From Allopusillimonas ginsengisoli (GTDB lineage: Bacteria > Pseudomonadota > Gammaproteobacteria > Burkholderiales > Burkholderiaceae_B), in contig NZ_SDQE01000008.1 in NCBI RefSeq assembly GCF_004153455.1, positions 62,001 through 126,000 on the forward strand: 64,000 bases of DNA, read 5' to 3'. The notes below the pieces were generated by a model. The model was given only the letters and a program-made list of their open reading frames with translations. It was not told where the DNA came from and made no database searches. Both the position numbers and the translations under genes were made by a program. The number at the start of each line of letters is the position of its first letter. Position 1 is the first letter of the stretch. Positions 18,601-29,670 of the stretch are shown piece by piece.

Positions 18601-21429
18601 GATGACTTAGCGCGCAACGCCGCCTCGCATACCGGGCAGGCGCTGTCTGATTACACCAGCTCCATCGTTTACGAAGCCAAGTCGCAGCAGGCGCGCGCGC
18701 TGGCAGAGCCCGTGCGCGACTATGCCGAAGAAACCGGCAAGCCGCTGCAAAGCGTGCTGCGTCGCCGCCGCGCCGGCAAGAACAGCATCGATATTCTGAA
18801 TGCCCGCGAGCACAACCTTAAAGGCATCAATGTCAGTATCCCGCGTGACACGTTTACGGTTGTGACGGGCGTGTCGGGCTCGGGCAAATCCACACTGGCC
18901 TTTGACATCCTGTTCAATGAAGGGCAGCGGCGCTACCTCGAATCGCTGAACGCATACGCACGCGCCATCGTGCAGCCCGCCGGCAAGCCGGATGTCGATG
19001 CGATCTATGGCATTCCGCCCACCGTGGCCATTGAACAGCGCACCAGCCGCGGCGGGCGCAAGTCCACCGTGGCCACCATGACAGAAATCCATCATTTTCT
19101 GCGCCTGCTGTATGTGAAGCTGGGCACCCAGATGTGCCCCACCTGCGATATTCCGGTTCAGCCGCAGAAGGCGGACCAGATCGTGGCGCAGATACTCACA
19201 GAATATAAAGGGCGGCACATCGGTATCCTGTCGCCATTGGTGAGCGCTCGCAAGGGCTATTACACGGATCTGGCCAAGTGGGCGGCCGGCAAAGGCTATA
19301 CGCATCTGCGTGTGGACGGCGAGTTCATCCCTGTTTCACCGTGGCCACGGCTCGACCGCTACAAGGAGCACACGATAGAGCTGCCGGTCGCTGATCTATT
19401 GGTCGATCCGCGGGATGAAGCCGCCTTGCGCGAAGCGGTTCGCAACGGACTGGAACATGGCCAGGGAACGCTGACAGTGCTGGTCGACTTAACCGACGGC
19501 AAGGCCTCTTCGCTGGAAGAGCGGCGGCTTGCGGGACTGGGCCAGGCCCAGCAGGAACGCCAGTTTTCAGTGCGGCGGGCCTGCCCAAGCTGCGGCACCA
19601 GCTTTCCTGAGCCTGATCCGCGCATGTTCTCGTACAACTCCAAGCACGGCTGGTGCACAAGCTGCTTTGGCACAGGCCTGCAGCTGGCTGGCTTCAACGA
19701 AGAGCAGACTGGCGAGGAGGTGAACTGGAACGCCTGGTACGAAGGTGCAACAGAGCCCTGCCAGGCTTGCCACGGAGAGCGCCTGAATCCTGTATCGCGT
19801 GCTTTTCGCTGGCGCGACAGATCCATCGCCGAATTCGCCGCCATGCCTGTGACTGAAGCACAGACTTTCTTCACAGGCTTGATCAGCCGTGGCCGCGAGG
19901 CCGAGATCGCCCGCGACATTCTGACCGAAATACGCGGCCGTCTGGATTTCATGCAGGAAGTCGGCCTGGGCTATCTGGCGCTGGATCGGGCCGCGCCAAC
20001 ACTCTCGGGCGGCGAGGCGCAGCGCATTCGACTGGCAGCGCAGCTGGGCTCCAATCTGCAAGGCGTGTGCTATGTACTGGATGAACCGACCATAGGCCTG
20101 CATGCGCGCGACAACCAGATTCTGCTCAATGCGCTGGCTGCGCTTGAAGGAAACGGCAATACACTGGTCGTGGTCGAACATGACGAAGACACGATACGGC
20201 GCGCGTCGCATATCATCGATATTGGCCCCGGCGCAGGCGTGCGCGGCGGCATGGTCGTGGCGCAAGGCACCGCGCAGCAGGTCATGGACAACCCCGCGTC
20301 TGTCACGGGACGTTATCTGCGCCATCCGCTGCAGCACCCGCTCAGGCCACGCCGCGAGGTGGATGAACACACGCCCGCGATCACGATACACAGCGCCCAC
20401 ATGCACAACTTGCGCAACGTCGATGCCAGCATACCTATCGGCCGCCTGAGTGTCGTCACTGGCGTCTCCGGATCGGGCAAGTCCACGCTGGCGCGTGAAG
20501 TCTTGCTGGACAACCTGGCCCAGGCCGTATCCGCCCGCAAAGCGCCTTCCTGGCACGGATGCGTGGACATTGCCGGATGGGAGCACATCGACCGCGTGCT
20601 CGAAGTCGACCAAACACCCATAGGCAAGACACCGCGATCCTGCCCTGCCACCTATGTAGGCTTCTGGGACGATGTGCGAAAGCTGTTTGCGGATACGCGT
20701 GAATCCCGCGTGCGCGGCTGGACGGCAGCGCGATTCTCCTTCAATACCGGCGAAGGCCGATGCCCGGTCTGCGAGGGCCAGGGCATGCGTACGATAGAAA
20801 TGAGTTTTCTGCCAGACGTGAAGGTGCTCTGCGACGCCTGCAATGGCGAGCGTTTCAGCCGTGACACGCTTAATGTGACCTGGCGCGACAAGAGCGCCGG
20901 CGATGTGCTCAAAATGGAAGTGGATGACGCGGTCGAGTTTTTCTCGGCACACTCACGCATCGCTCGCCCGCTGCAGCTGATGCAGGATGTAGGCCTGGGC
21001 TATCTCACGCTGGGCCAACCCTCCCCCACGCTGTCGGGCGGCGAGGCCCAGCGCATCAAGCTGGTCACCGAACTGGCCAAGGCGCGGATGACGGATGGTG
21101 TCATCAAGACAGGGCGCGCTTCGCGCTTGCCGCATACGCTTTATGTATTGGATGAACCCACCGTCGGCCTGTCCACGGCGGATGTCGAAAAGCTGATTCA
21201 TGTGCTGCACAGACTGGTCGATGCGGGGAATACCGTCGTTGTGATCGAACACAATATGGACATCATCGCGGAAGCGGACTGGATTCTGGATCTCGGCCCC
21301 GAAGGCGGTACAGGCGGCGGTCGTCTGGTCGCCCAGGGCGCGCCGGAGGCCGTCATCGCGCTCAGAGAAGCATCCCACACCGGCGAAACACTGGCGCGCT
21401 TTATGCATGCCGAGGGCGTGGATGCCTGA
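15631..21429 (+). CDS. uvrA: Double-length UvrA (tandem-fused excinuclease ABC subunit A homologue)
   Basis: A 1932-residue protein, about twice the usual UvrA length (~940). Two complete UvrA-like halves are fused: residues ~1-1010 and ~1050-1932. Each half has two ABC ATPase modules, so four Walker A motifs (GVSGSGKSS or GVSGSGKST, near residues 33, 695, 1081 and 1613) and four LSGGE signatures, plus four Walker B LDEP or FDEP motifs. CxxC zinc-module pairs occur in both halves (CPACGG, CPTCGG, CPTCD, CPVCEG). Canonical UvrA recognises DNA damage as a dimer, so this may be a covalent pseudo-dimer. It may be a paralogue rather than the main repair UvrA. pabB overlaps its end. Confidence 0.9.
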   Translation: MSSQIRIFGARQNNLKNLDVDINTGELLVITGVSGSGKSSLAFDTLYAEGQRRYVETFSPYARQFLDRMDKPQVERIEGILPAIAIDQVNPVRNSRSTVGTMTEVNDHLKLLFARLGRLYCQCCGRRVQRDDAQSIHQQIAARSQPDDPRLVITFPVVIPANYTEDEVRGFLDQQGYTRIHHEETRMHTPPAPRKAKGKAKTPKAEKLRVLHVVQDRFRYGSAEPERVMEALDAALKQGDGHIAVYVMPDVSADAGEEAYTGGDASGANAGDAPAQETVWRFSNRLHCAQCNIEYTTPLPSTFSFNSPLGACESCRGFGRVMGIDYGLVVPDETKTLRGGAIKPWQTNSYKECQAEMEQYAPAAGVRLDVPWKDLKDEEKRWIIDGTPDWKGGQNAWKTQWYGAQRFFDWLESRAYKMHVRVLLSKYRSYTPCPACGGARLKPDATLWRLGDETRTEGDGDYARFMPVHASWAREQLNALPGLNIHDLMRLPISRVRDYFLEISFGATLDAALDLLLTEVRARLKFLCDVGLGYLSLDRQSRTLSGGEVQRINLTTALGTSLVNTLFVLDEPSIGLHPRDMHRVVEVMHRLRANGNTLVVVEHDPQVMIAADRIMDIGPGPGERGGRIVFDGTPEQLRNADTLTGNYLGGRLRVEAPRPMPVSANTPKLILEGVRANNLKNVSISVPLGRLVCITGVSGSGKSTLIQDVLYPAILKQKGKPTEAPGEFDRLLGAEQLADVVMVDQTPIGKTARSNPASYVGAFDPIRKLFANAAMAKERGYTAGTFSFNTGDGRCPTCGGTGFEHVEMQFLSDVYLRCPDCDGKRFRPEILEVRVEHVGRSASIDEVLEMTISEALAFFQGLRDVQWALAPLADVGLEYVRLGQPVPTLSGGEAQRLKLAGHLAEASRSGISSARVAKKGSLFLFDEPTTGLHFDDVAKLMQAFRKLLAAGHSLLIIEHNLDVIRAADWLIDLGPEGGDEGGQVVGIGTPDDLARNAASHTGQALSDYTSSIVYEAKSQQARALAEPVRDYAEETGKPLQSVLRRRRAGKNSIDILNAREHNLKGINVSIPRDTFTVVTGVSGSGKSTLAFDILFNEGQRRYLESLNAYARAIVQPAGKPDVDAIYGIPPTVAIEQRTSRGGRKSTVATMTEIHHFLRLLYVKLGTQMCPTCDIPVQPQKADQIVAQILTEYKGRHIGILSPLVSARKGYYTDLAKWAAGKGYTHLRVDGEFIPVSPWPRLDRYKEHTIELPVADLLVDPRDEAALREAVRNGLEHGQGTLTVLVDLTDGKASSLEERRLAGLGQAQQERQFSVRRACPSCGTSFPEPDPRMFSYNSKHGWCTSCFGTGLQLAGFNEEQTGEEVNWNAWYEGATEPCQACHGERLNPVSRAFRWRDRSIAEFAAMPVTEAQTFFTGLISRGREAEIARDILTEIRGRLDFMQEVGLGYLALDRAAPTLSGGEAQRIRLAAQLGSNLQGVCYVLDEPTIGLHARDNQILLNALAALEGNGNTLVVVEHDEDTIRRASHIIDIGPGAGVRGGMVVAQGTAQQVMDNPASVTGRYLRHPLQHPLRPRREVDEHTPAITIHSAHMHNLRNVDASIPIGRLSVVTGVSGSGKSTLAREVLLDNLAQAVSARKAPSWHGCVDIAGWEHIDRVLEVDQTPIGKTPRSCPATYVGFWDDVRKLFADTRESRVRGWTAARFSFNTGEGRCPVCEGQGMRTIEMSFLPDVKVLCDACNGERFSRDTLNVTWRDKSAGDVLKMEVDDAVEFFSAHSRIARPLQLMQDVGLGYLTLGQPSPTLSGGEAQRIKLVTELAKARMTDGVIKTGRASRLPHTLYVLDEPTVGLSTADVEKLIHVLHRLVDAGNTVVVIEHNMDIIAEADWILDLGPEGGTGGGRLVAQGAPEAVIALREASHTGETLARFMHAEGVDA

Positions 21430-22582
21430 CATGCTGTGCCGTTTTGAGAATCGACTGACAGGCCGTGCGCTGTCGCTGGAAGGATTTCGCGACCGAATAG
21501 ACGTGACATCGCCCGCAGCGCTCGACGAGGCCTTTGAACGCATTGAGCAGGCCCAGTCGCAAGGCCGCTGGATCGCGCTGCTGCTCGATTACGAGCTGGG
21601 TGAATGGTTGGAACCCGCCGCTGCCCGAGTGCAGAGGCAAGACACAACCTGCGACACGCCCCGTCTCACCGCGCTGGTCTATGAACGTGCAGACGATACC
21701 CAGGTGTGGGCCGCGCCGGAGGCCGGGACGCCCTTCGGCCTGACAGCACGCGCGCTGATTACGCGCGCATCTTACATGCGCCATATCGAAACACTGCGCC
21801 AGGCCATCGCCCGTGGCGAAATCTATCAGGCCAACTATACCTTCCCCATCGCCGTGGACACCGCCATGGCCCCACGCGATGTGTATTGCCACTTGGCGGC
21901 CAGCCATCCTGCCGCGCACGGCGCATATATCGAGGACGGCGCACGGAGCATCTTGTCGTTCTCGCCCGAACTGTTCTTTGAACGAAAACAGGCTACGCTG
22001 ACGGTGAGGCCCATGAAAGGCACGGCGCCCCGGTACGCCGACCCCGAGCAGGACAGGCAGGCGGCGGAAGCGTTGCAGCACAGCGAGAAGAATCGTGCGG
22101 AAAACCTGATGATTGTTGATCTGTTGCGCAATGATCTGGGGCGCCTGGCCACACCAGGCTCGGTGCAGGTTCAGGCGCTGTTCTCGCTTGAGCGCTACCC
22201 TTCTGTCTGGACGCTGACGTCAACCATCACGGCGCAAGCGCCACAGGCCAGCCTGCGTACTCTGCTGCATGCCCTCTTTCCCTGCGGCTCCATCACCGGC
22301 GCGCCCAAGATCGCTGCCATGAAAAAAATACGCGAGCTGGAAATCGCGCCACGCGGAATTTATTGTGGTAGCGTGGGTTGGCTCGCGCCTGACGGCGATT
22401 GCTCGCTCAACGTGGCGATCCGCACCATCACCATGGATGCGTCAGGGCGCGGCGTGCTGGGCGTGGGCGGCGGCATCGTCCATGACTCCGACCCCGCGCT
22501 CGAATGGGAAGAATGCTTATGGAAGGCGCGCGTGCTGGGACGTGGCCCCGAGGCGCCCACGGTCGTGCACTATGATGAATGA
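21422..22582 (+). CDS. pabB: Aminodeoxychorismate synthase component I
   Basis: Converts chorismate plus ammonia (from a PabA partner) to 4-amino-4-deoxychorismate for folate synthesis. The 386-residue protein belongs to the chorismate-binding family, with IARGEIYQANYTF, RPMKGTAPR, the Glu/Arg cluster of EKNRAENLMIVDLLRNDL, and GSITGAPKIAAMK, the PabB lysine-region signature. The ATG at 21422 overlaps the end of the UvrA gene; 21431 is an alternative. It lacks a fused PabC domain; the next gene supplies that role. Confidence 0.93.
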   Translation: MPDMLCRFENRLTGRALSLEGFRDRIDVTSPAALDEAFERIEQAQSQGRWIALLLDYELGEWLEPAAARVQRQDTTCDTPRLTALVYERADDTQVWAAPEAGTPFGLTARALITRASYMRHIETLRQAIARGEIYQANYTFPIAVDTAMAPRDVYCHLAASHPAAHGAYIEDGARSILSFSPELFFERKQATLTVRPMKGTAPRYADPEQDRQAAEALQHSEKNRAENLMIVDLLRNDLGRLATPGSVQVQALFSLERYPSVWTLTSTITAQAPQASLRTLLHALFPCGSITGAPKIAAMKKIRELEIAPRGIYCGSVGWLAPDGDCSLNVAIRTITMDASGRGVLGVGGGIVHDSDPALEWEECLWKARVLGRGPEAPTVVHYDE

Positions 22583-22599
22583 GCAATCAGGACAACCGC

Positions 22600-23250
22600 A
22601 TGAACGATGAAACCGACATACAGTTGATCGAAACCATGAAGGTAGATCCCGGCCCCTCCATGCCCTTGCTGGCATGGCATCGGCGCCGGCTTCAGGCATC
22701 GTGCGATGCGTTGGGCTATCGCTGGCCTGGCGAAACCCTGTTTTCGGATCTGGGCAGAATCGCCGCAGCGCTCGATCCCAATGCCCGCCATCGGATACGA
22801 CTGCTGCTCGCCAAGAATGGCGAATACACGTTGACGCCCGGACCGCTGCCGCCCACACCTGAACCGGTATTGATTTATCTCGACCCCCGTCCCCTGCAAG
22901 CCGAGCGCTTGTGGCTATTGCATAAAACCACCAACCGGCCCTGGTATCAACAAACGCAGGAATGGCTGGCCGCACATCCCAACGTTTTTGATGTTGTGTT
23001 CTGCAACGACAAGGACGAGGTCTGCGAAGGCAGCCGCGTCAATCTCTATATCCTGGATCAGCACGATAAATGGCTTACGCCGCCCCTGGATTGCGGCCTT
23101 TTGCCGGGCGTGATGCGCCAGCATCTGCTGGATCGCGGCCTGGTCACCGAAGCACGCATCACGCGCGATCAGTTTCTGGCCGCGCGCGCCATCCGCGTCT
23201 CCAACGCGCTGCGCGGATGGCTGAACGCCCATCTGCCGCACAAAAGCTAG
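22600..23250 (+). CDS. Aminotransferase class IV protein, probable 4-amino-4-deoxychorismate lyase
   Basis: A 216-residue fold type IV PLP enzyme that probably releases pyruvate from aminodeoxychorismate to give p-aminobenzoate, completing the PabB step. The PLP-lysine is in HKTTNRPWY, a signature shared with PabC domains fused to PabB, and [16 protein letters not shown] and LLPGVMR follow as in the family. The start at 22600 has AGGA seven bases upstream; an ATGA overlap start at 22579 would add seven residues. The tight position after pabB supports the PabC role; the protein is shorter than E. coli PabC (269). Confidence 0.8.
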   Translation: MNDETDIQLIETMKVDPGPSMPLLAWHRRRLQASCDALGYRWPGETLFSDLGRIAAALDPNARHRIRLLLAKNGEYTLTPGPLPPTPEPVLIYLDPRPLQAERLWLLHKTTNRPWYQQTQEWLAAHPNVFDVVFCNDKDEVCEGSRVNLYILDQHDKWLTPPLDCGLLPGVMRQHLLDRGLVTEARITRDQFLAARAIRVSNALRGWLNAHLPHKS

Positions 23251-24431
23251 CGCGATCCAAGGTCACGCAACAGCTCGCGCGCGATGATCAGCTTTTGAAC
23301 TTCCGTCGCGCCTTCGTAGATGCGCAATGCGCGAATATCACGATACAGCCGCTCGATAGGCTGGTTGCTGAGCACGCCCAGGCCACCGAACATCTGCAGT
23401 ACACGGTCTATCACCCACTGCGCCGATTCAGTTGAGGCCATTTTGGCCATGGCCGTCGGCGCGGTTGCCGATTTTTTGGCAACGTCGCGCGTCCAGGCTG
23501 CCCGATAGGTCAACAAGGCGCTCTTGTCGATTTCTGCCGCAATGTCGCCAAAGGCAGCTTGCGTCAATTGAAAATCGGCCAGCGTCTGCCCGAACATTTT
23601 TCGATTGCTCGCATGGGCGAGCCCCTCGGCCAGCGCCCTTCGAGCAAACCCCAGGGCGGCCGCCGCGACAGAACAACGGAAGATATCCAGTGTACGCATC
23701 GCCAGTTTGAAGCCCTGGTTCAGCTCACCCAGCATCTGGCTCGCCGGCACGCGACAATCCTCAAAGCGCAGCGTAGCGAGCGGGTGGGGCGACATAACCT
23801 GCAGGGTTTCCTCGATTTCAAACCCCGGGGTATCTGCCTCCACCACAAACGCACTGATGCCGCGCGATCCGGCATTCGCATCGGTGCGCACGAAAACACA
23901 GTAATAATCAGCCAGCCCGCCGTTGGAAATCCATGTCTTGCGGCCATTCAACACATAATCATCGCCATCCCGTACTGCCGAGCAAGCCAGCGCAGCGACA
24001 TCCGACCCCGCATCGGGCTCCGACAAAGCAAACGCTGCGATAGCGTCGCCGCTGGCCGTGCGTGGGAGATACTTTTGCTGCAAGGCCTCGTTTCCGCCAA
24101 GCGTGATGGCGCCTGAACCCAGACCTTGCATGGCAAAGGCAAAATCAGCCAGCGCATCGTGACGGCCCAGCGTTTCACGCAGAATACACAGCGAACGCGA
24201 ATCGATGGCAGGCAGCTTGCCGCCCAGCGCACCGTCCTGACCGGCGGGCACGCAATAACCCAGCCAACCTGCCTGCCCCAGCGCCCCCACCAATTTGCGA
24301 CAGCCGCTGTAGACATCCGCATGATCGATATCGTTCAGCTCTGTCTTGCACCAGGCGTCAAGGTCGCGCGCCAGGGCACGATGTTCGTCATCGAAAAATG
24401 GCCAATCCAGCCAGCTGGTATCGTGATACAT
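23247..24431 (-). CDS. Acyl-CoA dehydrogenase family protein
   Basis: A 394-residue FAD-linked acyl-CoA dehydrogenase. The N-terminal helical domain, the middle beta domain with [11 protein letters not shown] and KTWISNG, and the C-terminal helical domain with FGGLGVL and the catalytic Glu in [10 protein letters not shown] are all present, so it should be active. The start at 24431 is supported by CAGGAGAC upstream. No neighbouring CoA ligase or hydratase indicates the pathway, so substrate chain length is unknown. It is convergent with the PabC-like gene, the stop codons overlapping at 23247-23250. Confidence 0.9.
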   Translation of the reverse strand: MYHDTSWLDWPFFDDEHRALARDLDAWCKTELNDIDHADVYSGCRKLVGALGQAGWLGYCVPAGQDGALGGKLPAIDSRSLCILRETLGRHDALADFAFAMQGLGSGAITLGGNEALQQKYLPRTASGDAIAAFALSEPDAGSDVAALACSAVRDGDDYVLNGRKTWISNGGLADYYCVFVRTDANAGSRGISAFVVEADTPGFEIEETLQVMSPHPLATLRFEDCRVPASQMLGELNQGFKLAMRTLDIFRCSVAAAALGFARRALAEGLAHASNRKMFGQTLADFQLTQAAFGDIAAEIDKSALLTYRAAWTRDVAKKSATAPTAMAKMASTESAQWVIDRVLQMFGGLGVLSNQPIERLYRDIRALRIYEGATEVQKLIIARELLRDLGSR

Positions 24432-24514
24432 GAAGTCTCCTGTTTGCGGCAAGGCGCTGCATCCTTCTGCTTTCGCCATAATACTTCAAGCTTAAAGCTT
24501 TTTGAATGAAAATA

Positions 24515-25417
24515 TCAACTGGCGTACCGTCTGTGCAGCAGCCAGTGCATGGCTTCATGCGCCGCAGCCATGCCCATGGTGGCTGTTACCGTGACCGCCG
24601 ACCCATAGCCGGCGCAGGACAATCCCTGCAAGGCGGCGGCCTGCGGCGCATGCGCCGCAAGCAGGCCAAGCTCGTCGCGCTCTTGCGGTGTATCAGCCAT
24701 TGGCGGCAGCCAGGCCTGGGGCAACAGCGCGGGCTGATCGAACCACAGGGCGCGCACACCCATGCGCGGAACGCGCCGTTTGACCTTGCCGGCGGCGTCG
24801 GCCGCCTTGGGAAAGCCATGCTGCCGCCTGAGCGTATTGCGCAACTTGGACAACAGCGCATCATTGACCGCCTGAGAAAGATCGCCTGCCGCCAGGGCCA
24901 AGGGATTGGTCTTGCCGCCCGCGCCACCGCACACGACAATAGGCAATCTGCGCCGACCTGCCTCGAGGATCATCGCTATCTTGGCTTGCGCCTGATCCGT
25001 GCAGTCCACCACCACATCAACATCCTCGGCAAACAGCTGTGCCACATTCTCGGGCGACACAAAGTCGTCGATCAGCCGAACGTCGCAAGCAGGGTTGATT
25101 CCGTGTATGCGTTGGGCCATGGCCATGATCTTGGCCTGCCCCAGGGTTTCAGTGAGGGCGTGCAGTTGTCGGTTGACGTTGGATTCAGCAACGTGATCGA
25201 GATCAACCAGCACCAGGCCGCCCAGCCCCGACCGCGCCAAAGCCTCCGCGCACCAGGAGCCTACTCCGCCTATCCCAGCCACCAGCACGCGCGCGCTGCT
25301 GAGCCTTTGCAGGCCGACGGGCCCCAACAGCCTTTCCATGCCGCCGAAACGGCGCGGCAGATCGACGTCGGGGACAGGCTGGCCTGCGGACAGCCCAGGA
25401 TCAGAGAAAGCGGACAT
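24515..25417 (-). CDS. tcdA: tRNA threonylcarbamoyladenosine dehydratase (TcdA/CsdL)
   Basis: An E1-like ThiF-family enzyme that uses ATP to cyclise t6A37 to ct6A in tRNAs. The 300-residue protein has RFGGMERLLG, the nucleotide-binding VLVAGIGGVGSWCAEALARSG, DHVAESNVNRQ, and CTDQAQAKIAM as in CsdL/TcdA. A C-terminal hydrophobic segment (VTVTATMGMAAAHEAMHWLL) fits the weak membrane association of E. coli TcdA. The ATG at 25417 fits the family; the longer frame to 25477 is not needed. Single gene. Confidence 0.92.
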   Translation of the reverse strand: MSAFSDPGLSAGQPVPDVDLPRRFGGMERLLGPVGLQRLSSARVLVAGIGGVGSWCAEALARSGLGGLVLVDLDHVAESNVNRQLHALTETLGQAKIMAMAQRIHGINPACDVRLIDDFVSPENVAQLFAEDVDVVVDCTDQAQAKIAMILEAGRRRLPIVVCGGAGGKTNPLALAAGDLSQAVNDALLSKLRNTLRRQHGFPKAADAAGKVKRRVPRMGVRALWFDQPALLPQAWLPPMADTPQERDELGLLAAHAPQAAALQGLSCAGYGSAVTVTATMGMAAAHEAMHWLLHRRYAS

Positions 25418-25597
25418 AGCGAACTTGTGCCAAAGGGAAACAAGCCCAAAGTGTACCCCGCAGCCATGCGCCCCCAATAGACGGCAACCCCACAGCGGAA
25501 TACAAAAAAAGCAACACCAACGCGGCTTGAATTCGCTTTATGCGTCAACTGTCCTAAAATGGACATCACACGCCACTGCTGCGGAGGCGCCCACAAC

Positions 25598-26251
25598 GTG
25601 AACACCGTTTTATCTCCTGATACGCCAGCACACCCCTGCTCGGCCAGTTTTCGTCTGCTGACCGAAGCCGAACGCCGATCATCGCTGGAAGCTTCGCTGG
25701 CCGACTGGAAGCCCCACCAAGACATATGGGTATATGGTTATGGATCACTGATCTGGAGACCGGAATTCGACTTTGCCGAAAAGCGCATAGCGCTGCTGCA
25801 TGGCTATCATCGTGCACTTTGCCTGTGGTCTCGCGTCAATCGCGGCACGCCCGATCAACCAGGTCTGGTTTTCGGTCTAGATGTTGGCGGCTCATGCCGG
25901 GGCATGGCCTTTCGCATACCCGCCGCGCGTGTCCCGCAAGACATGGAAGCCTTATGGCGACGCGAAATGCCCAGCGGCGCCTACCTGCCCAAATGGCTGA
26001 CATGCCGCACCAGCGCAGGCAGCATCAAGGCGCTGGCCTTCACCATGAACCGCAATACCGACGCCTATGTGCGGGGTCTGTCTACCGAAAGGCTGATCCA
26101 CATCGTGCGCAATGCACATGGCAGCTACGGCCCTTGCGTCGAATATGTGCTTGAAACCGCCCAGGCGCTCAAGCATTCCAATATCCACGACAAACGCCTG
26201 CAGGCCTTGGTCAGCCAGTTGCGAGAATCCACGGATATCGCGGTCAGCTGA
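25598..26251 (+). CDS. chaC: ChaC-like gamma-glutamylcyclotransferase
   Basis: Cytosolic enzyme expected to degrade glutathione to 5-oxoproline and Cys-Gly. The 217-residue protein has the family core VYGYGSLIWRP at about residue 45, GYHRALCLWSRVNRGTP, and the catalytic Glu in WRREMPSGAY. I chose GTG at 25598, which has GGAGG about 11 bases upstream; an ATG at 25559 in the same frame would add 13 residues including two Cys. Convergent or divergent regulation is not evident. Confidence 0.88.
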   Translation: MNTVLSPDTPAHPCSASFRLLTEAERRSSLEASLADWKPHQDIWVYGYGSLIWRPEFDFAEKRIALLHGYHRALCLWSRVNRGTPDQPGLVFGLDVGGSCRGMAFRIPAARVPQDMEALWRREMPSGAYLPKWLTCRTSAGSIKALAFTMNRNTDAYVRGLSTERLIHIVRNAHGSYGPCVEYVLETAQALKHSNIHDKRLQALVSQLRESTDIAVS

Positions 26252-26310
26252 CGACGGCAGCCGCCACATGCGGGTAAACTATGGGGTCAACTCTTTTTCG
26301 CTGTAACCCC

Positions 26311-26943
26311 ATGTCCGTCGCTGATATCCGTCAAAAATACGAAAAGTTCGAGCTGCTCGAGAGCGCGATTGCCAAAAATCCGCTGGATCAGTTCTCTCTT
26401 TGGCTGGACCAGGCCTTGCAGGCCGGCGTTCCTGAGCCCACCGCCATGACGCTGGCCACGGCTTCGCCCGATGGGCGCCCTGCCGCCCGCATCGTACTGC
26501 TCAAAGGCTTTGACGCGCGCGGGTTCGTGTTCTTCACCAACTATCTTTCCCGCAAAGGCCACGAGCTGACTGACAACCCTCTGGCTTCCCTGCTGTTTTT
26601 CTGGCCGGCGCTCGAGCGTCAGGTGCGCATTGAAGGCAAGGTTGCAAAAGTCGCCGAGGCTGAATCCGATGAGTATTTCCACAGCAGGCCATTGGGTTCG
26701 CGCATAGGCGCATGGGCGTCGCCCCAGAGCCAACCCATTACGCGCGATGAACTCGAAGCCCGCAATCAGGCGCTCTCGGCGTCGTTGGGCAATGAACCGT
26801 CGCGCCCCGAGCACTGGGGCGGCTACCGGCTCGAGCCCGACTATATCGAATTCTGGCAGGGTCGCCCTTCCCGGCTGCACGACCGCCTTGCGTTTCAGCG
26901 CAAAGACGGCGGCGCCTGGACGCTGCAGCGTCTGGCCCCCTGA
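26311..26943 (+). CDS. pdxH: Pyridoxamine 5'-phosphate oxidase
   Basis: FMN-dependent oxidase that makes pyridoxal 5'-phosphate in the final step of vitamin B6 synthesis and salvage. The 210-residue protein shows ADIRQKYE, the FMN-binding [13 protein letters not shown] and [10 protein letters not shown], and the C-terminal signature [16 protein letters not shown]. The ATG at 26311 matches the family N-terminus. The next gene, a flavin reductase, starts 20 bases downstream, and both use a split-barrel fold. Confidence 0.97.
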   Translation: MSVADIRQKYEKFELLESAIAKNPLDQFSLWLDQALQAGVPEPTAMTLATASPDGRPAARIVLLKGFDARGFVFFTNYLSRKGHELTDNPLASLLFFWPALERQVRIEGKVAKVAEAESDEYFHSRPLGSRIGAWASPQSQPITRDELEARNQALSASLGNEPSRPEHWGGYRLEPDYIEFWQGRPSRLHDRLAFQRKDGGAWTLQRLAP

Positions 26944-26963
26944 GCCAGGGCGCGAACCTCTTT

Positions 26964-27488
26964 ATGTCCATCATTCCCCACGACTTCGACGCACGCTTTT
27001 TCCGCTCAGCGCTGGGCAGGTTTGCAACCGGCGTCACCGTCGTCACCTGCGAATCTGAAGCAGATCGGCAGCCGCTGGGGCTAACGATCAGCTCATTCAA
27101 TACGGTATCGCTGGAGCCTCCGCTGGTGTTGTGGTCTCTTACGCGCAGGGCGTCCACGCTGCCGCACTTCCTGAAGACCGAGCGCTATGTCATCCATGTA
27201 CTCGCAGCCAGCCAATTGCATTTGGCCAGGCGCTTTGCCCGCGGCCCGCAGACTGATCGCTTTCAGGGGCTGAAGCTCAAGCGCGCGCCGGGAGGCTCGC
27301 TGATGCTGGACGATTCCGAAACCGCCGCCTGGTTCGAGTGCTACAACCTGACGCAACACGAAGCGGGCGATCATCTCATCTTTATCGGTCAGGTCGAACG
27401 CTGTGATCGCAGCTTCAACCAGCCGCTGGTGTACCATGCGGGGGATTTCGACCTTACCCCTTCCACTGAGCCGCTTTCCAGCAGTTAG
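26964..27488 (+). CDS. Flavin reductase family protein (split-barrel FMN-binding)
   Basis: A 174-residue NAD(P)H:flavin reductase-like protein, with the typical FRSALGRFATGVTVVTC near the N-terminus, GLTISSFNTVSLEPPLVLWSL and the C-terminal GDHLIFIGQVERC. Such proteins supply reduced FMN to two-component monooxygenases, but no monooxygenase gene is nearby. Possibly cotranscribed with pdxH (20-base gap). Confidence 0.88.
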   Translation: MSIIPHDFDARFFRSALGRFATGVTVVTCESEADRQPLGLTISSFNTVSLEPPLVLWSLTRRASTLPHFLKTERYVIHVLAASQLHLARRFARGPQTDRFQGLKLKRAPGGSLMLDDSETAAWFECYNLTQHEAGDHLIFIGQVERCDRSFNQPLVYHAGDFDLTPSTEPLSSS

Positions 27489-27521
27489 GTACACAAGGGC
27501 TTACTACATGCATTACATACT

Positions 27522-28631
27522 ATGGCAGCAGATATAGACTGCGTTGTCCTGGGAGCCGGCGTTGTCGGTCTGGCCGTGGCACGCGAACTGGCCCTGGCAG
27601 GACGAGAAGTACTTATCGTCGAAAAAACCGAAGCCATCGGCACCGGCACCAGTTCACGCAATTCAGAGGTCATCCACGCGGGCATCTACTATCCGCACGG
27701 CAGTCTCAAAGCTAAGCTGTGCGTCGCGGGCAAACAGATGCTTTACGAATATTGCGCCGAACGCGGTATTCCGCACAGCCGACCAGGCAAGCTGATTGTG
27801 TCGGCAACCCCGGCGCAAAGCGCAGGGCTGAGCCAGATCGCAGAACGCGCCCGCCTCAATGGCGTGAGCGATCTCTATCAGATCACTGGGGCGCAGGCGC
27901 GAGAACTCGAACCTGCGTTGGCCTGCGACGCCGCGCTGGTGTCGCCCTCCACCGGTATCGTCGACAGTCACGCACTGATGCTGGCGCTACAGGGCGATGC
28001 CGAGCATCACGGCGCACAATGTGTATTTCACACAACCTTTACCCGCGGCGCCGTATTGGCCTCGGGTGGATTTGAACTAACCTTCGCCGGCGACGAAGCC
28101 ATGACACTGACCGCCAACTGCGTGATCAATGCCAGCGGTCTGTCTGCACCGGGCACCGCCCGTGCATTGCAGGGACAGCCAGAAGCCCTGATCCCGAATG
28201 CCTATTACTGCAAAGGCAGCTATTTCACCCTGTCGGGCCGCGCACCCTTCCGTCATCTGATCTATCCCATGCCTGACAATGCCGGGCTTGGCGTGCATCT
28301 CACGCTTGATCTTGGTGGCCAGGCCAAATTTGGCCCGGACACCGAATGGATCGCGCATGAGGACTACACCCTGGACGCGCAGCGCGGCAATGCCTTCTAC
28401 GAGGCCGTGCGGCGCTACTGGCCAGCGTTGCCCGATGGCGCGCTCAACCCCGGCTATACCGGCATACGGCCCAAGATTGTCGGCCCCGGCGAGACGGCGG
28501 CGGACTTCATGATTGCCGGCCCTGCCACCCATGGCGTGCCGGGGCTGATCAACCTATTCGGTATAGAATCTCCGGGCCTGACCGCATGCATGGCCATCGC
28601 CAGAGCCGCCCGCAATGCGCTGGCGGCCTGA
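27522..28631 (+). CDS. FAD-dependent oxidoreductase (LhgO-like, DAO family)
   Basis: A 369-residue flavoprotein with an N-terminal dinucleotide-binding [14 protein letters not shown] and the LhgO-like stretch [28 protein letters not shown], and C-terminal YTGIRPKI and [10 protein letters not shown]. This resembles L-2-hydroxyglutarate oxidase and related dehydrogenases feeding the quinone pool. The ATG at 27522 gives a standard N-terminus. The substrate is inferred from family only. Confidence 0.87.
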   Translation: MAADIDCVVLGAGVVGLAVARELALAGREVLIVEKTEAIGTGTSSRNSEVIHAGIYYPHGSLKAKLCVAGKQMLYEYCAERGIPHSRPGKLIVSATPAQSAGLSQIAERARLNGVSDLYQITGAQARELEPALACDAALVSPSTGIVDSHALMLALQGDAEHHGAQCVFHTTFTRGAVLASGGFELTFAGDEAMTLTANCVINASGLSAPGTARALQGQPEALIPNAYYCKGSYFTLSGRAPFRHLIYPMPDNAGLGVHLTLDLGGQAKFGPDTEWIAHEDYTLDAQRGNAFYEAVRRYWPALPDGALNPGYTGIRPKIVGPGETAADFMIAGPATHGVPGLINLFGIESPGLTACMAIARAARNALAA

Positions 28632-28647
28632 ATCGGCCCCATGCGCC

Positions 28648-28667
28648 GGCCCTGACTGATCAGGGCC
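28648..28667 (+). terminator. Hairpin after the FAD oxidoreductase gene
   Basis: Perfect stem GGCCCTGA / TCAGGGCC with loop CTGA, 17 bases after the stop. No T tract follows, so termination is uncertain. Confidence 0.35.
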
Positions 28668-28723
28668 AGGCCTACACCCCCTGGAACAGCGCATCGACGC
28701 ATCCGAGTGATTGAGACTACGCA

Positions 28724-29572
28724 ATGAACGATTACATCCTCACGCTTTCCTGCCCAGACCGCATTGGCATTGTGCATCAGGTGAGCCACTGGCTGCTGGG
28801 CCTGAACGGCAACATTATCGACGCCCAGCAGTTCGGAGATCTGGGTACCGAACAGTTCTTCCTGCGCGTACACTTTGCCCTGCCACAGGCAACCCCGGTC
28901 GAAACGCTGGAACAGGATTTCGCGTCGATTGCGCAGGCTTTCGCCATGCAGGCAAGGTTTCATGATGCAAATCGCAAGGCCAGGGTATTGATACTGGTCA
29001 GCCGCCAGGGCCATTGCCTGAATGACCTGCTGTTTCGCACCCACAGCGGCCATCTGCCCGTGGATATCGCGGCGGTGGCGTCAAATCACACGGATTACCG
29101 GAGCATGGTGGAATCCTACGGCATTCCTTTTCATTACTTGCCGGTTGCGCCCGACACCCGTCCTCAACAAGAGCAGCAGATCCTGGATCTGGTCACGCAG
29201 CAAAACATTGATCTCGTGGTGCTGGCGCGCTATATGCAGATTCTGTCCGACAAGCTGTGCAAGGCGCTGTCCGGCAAGGCCATCAATATCCATCACAGCT
29301 TTCTGCCCAGCTTCAAGGGCGCCCGCCCCTACCATCAGGCGCATACGCGCGGTGTCAAAATCATTGGCGCCACGGCGCACTATGTCACGGCAGACCTGGA
29401 CGAAGGCCCCATCATCGAGCAGGATATCGAGCGCGTTGACCACGCCATGAGCCCCTCTGCCCTGGTGCAAACCGGCAGCGATATCGAATCGCTGGTGCTT
29501 TCTCGCGCCGTGCGCTGGCATGTGGAGCATCGCATCCTGCTCAACGGGCAGCGCACAGTCGTATTCAGATAG
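28724..29572 (+). CDS. purU: Formyltetrahydrofolate deformylase
   Basis: Hydrolyses 10-formyltetrahydrofolate to formate and tetrahydrofolate, balancing one-carbon units. The 282-residue protein has an N-terminal ACT domain (LSCPDRIGIVHQVSHWL) and a formyltransferase-like domain with ARYMQILSD, INIHHSFLPSFKGARPY and the catalytic Asp region TADLDEGPIIEQD. Length matches the family. The released formate could be used by the formate dehydrogenase encoded 10 kb away, though no physical link is seen. Confidence 0.96.
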   Translation: MNDYILTLSCPDRIGIVHQVSHWLLGLNGNIIDAQQFGDLGTEQFFLRVHFALPQATPVETLEQDFASIAQAFAMQARFHDANRKARVLILVSRQGHCLNDLLFRTHSGHLPVDIAAVASNHTDYRSMVESYGIPFHYLPVAPDTRPQQEQQILDLVTQQNIDLVVLARYMQILSDKLCKALSGKAINIHHSFLPSFKGARPYHQAHTRGVKIIGATAHYVTADLDEGPIIEQDIERVDHAMSPSALVQTGSDIESLVLSRAVRWHVEHRILLNGQRTVVFR

Positions 29573-29670
29573 CATCTTGATGCGCAGCGCCGGATGCAGC
29601 CCGCGCCTGCAGGCGCAGCGCCTCGCGTAAGGTGTTCGCGCATCTGACGGCCCGTCTCAGGATGGGCGTA

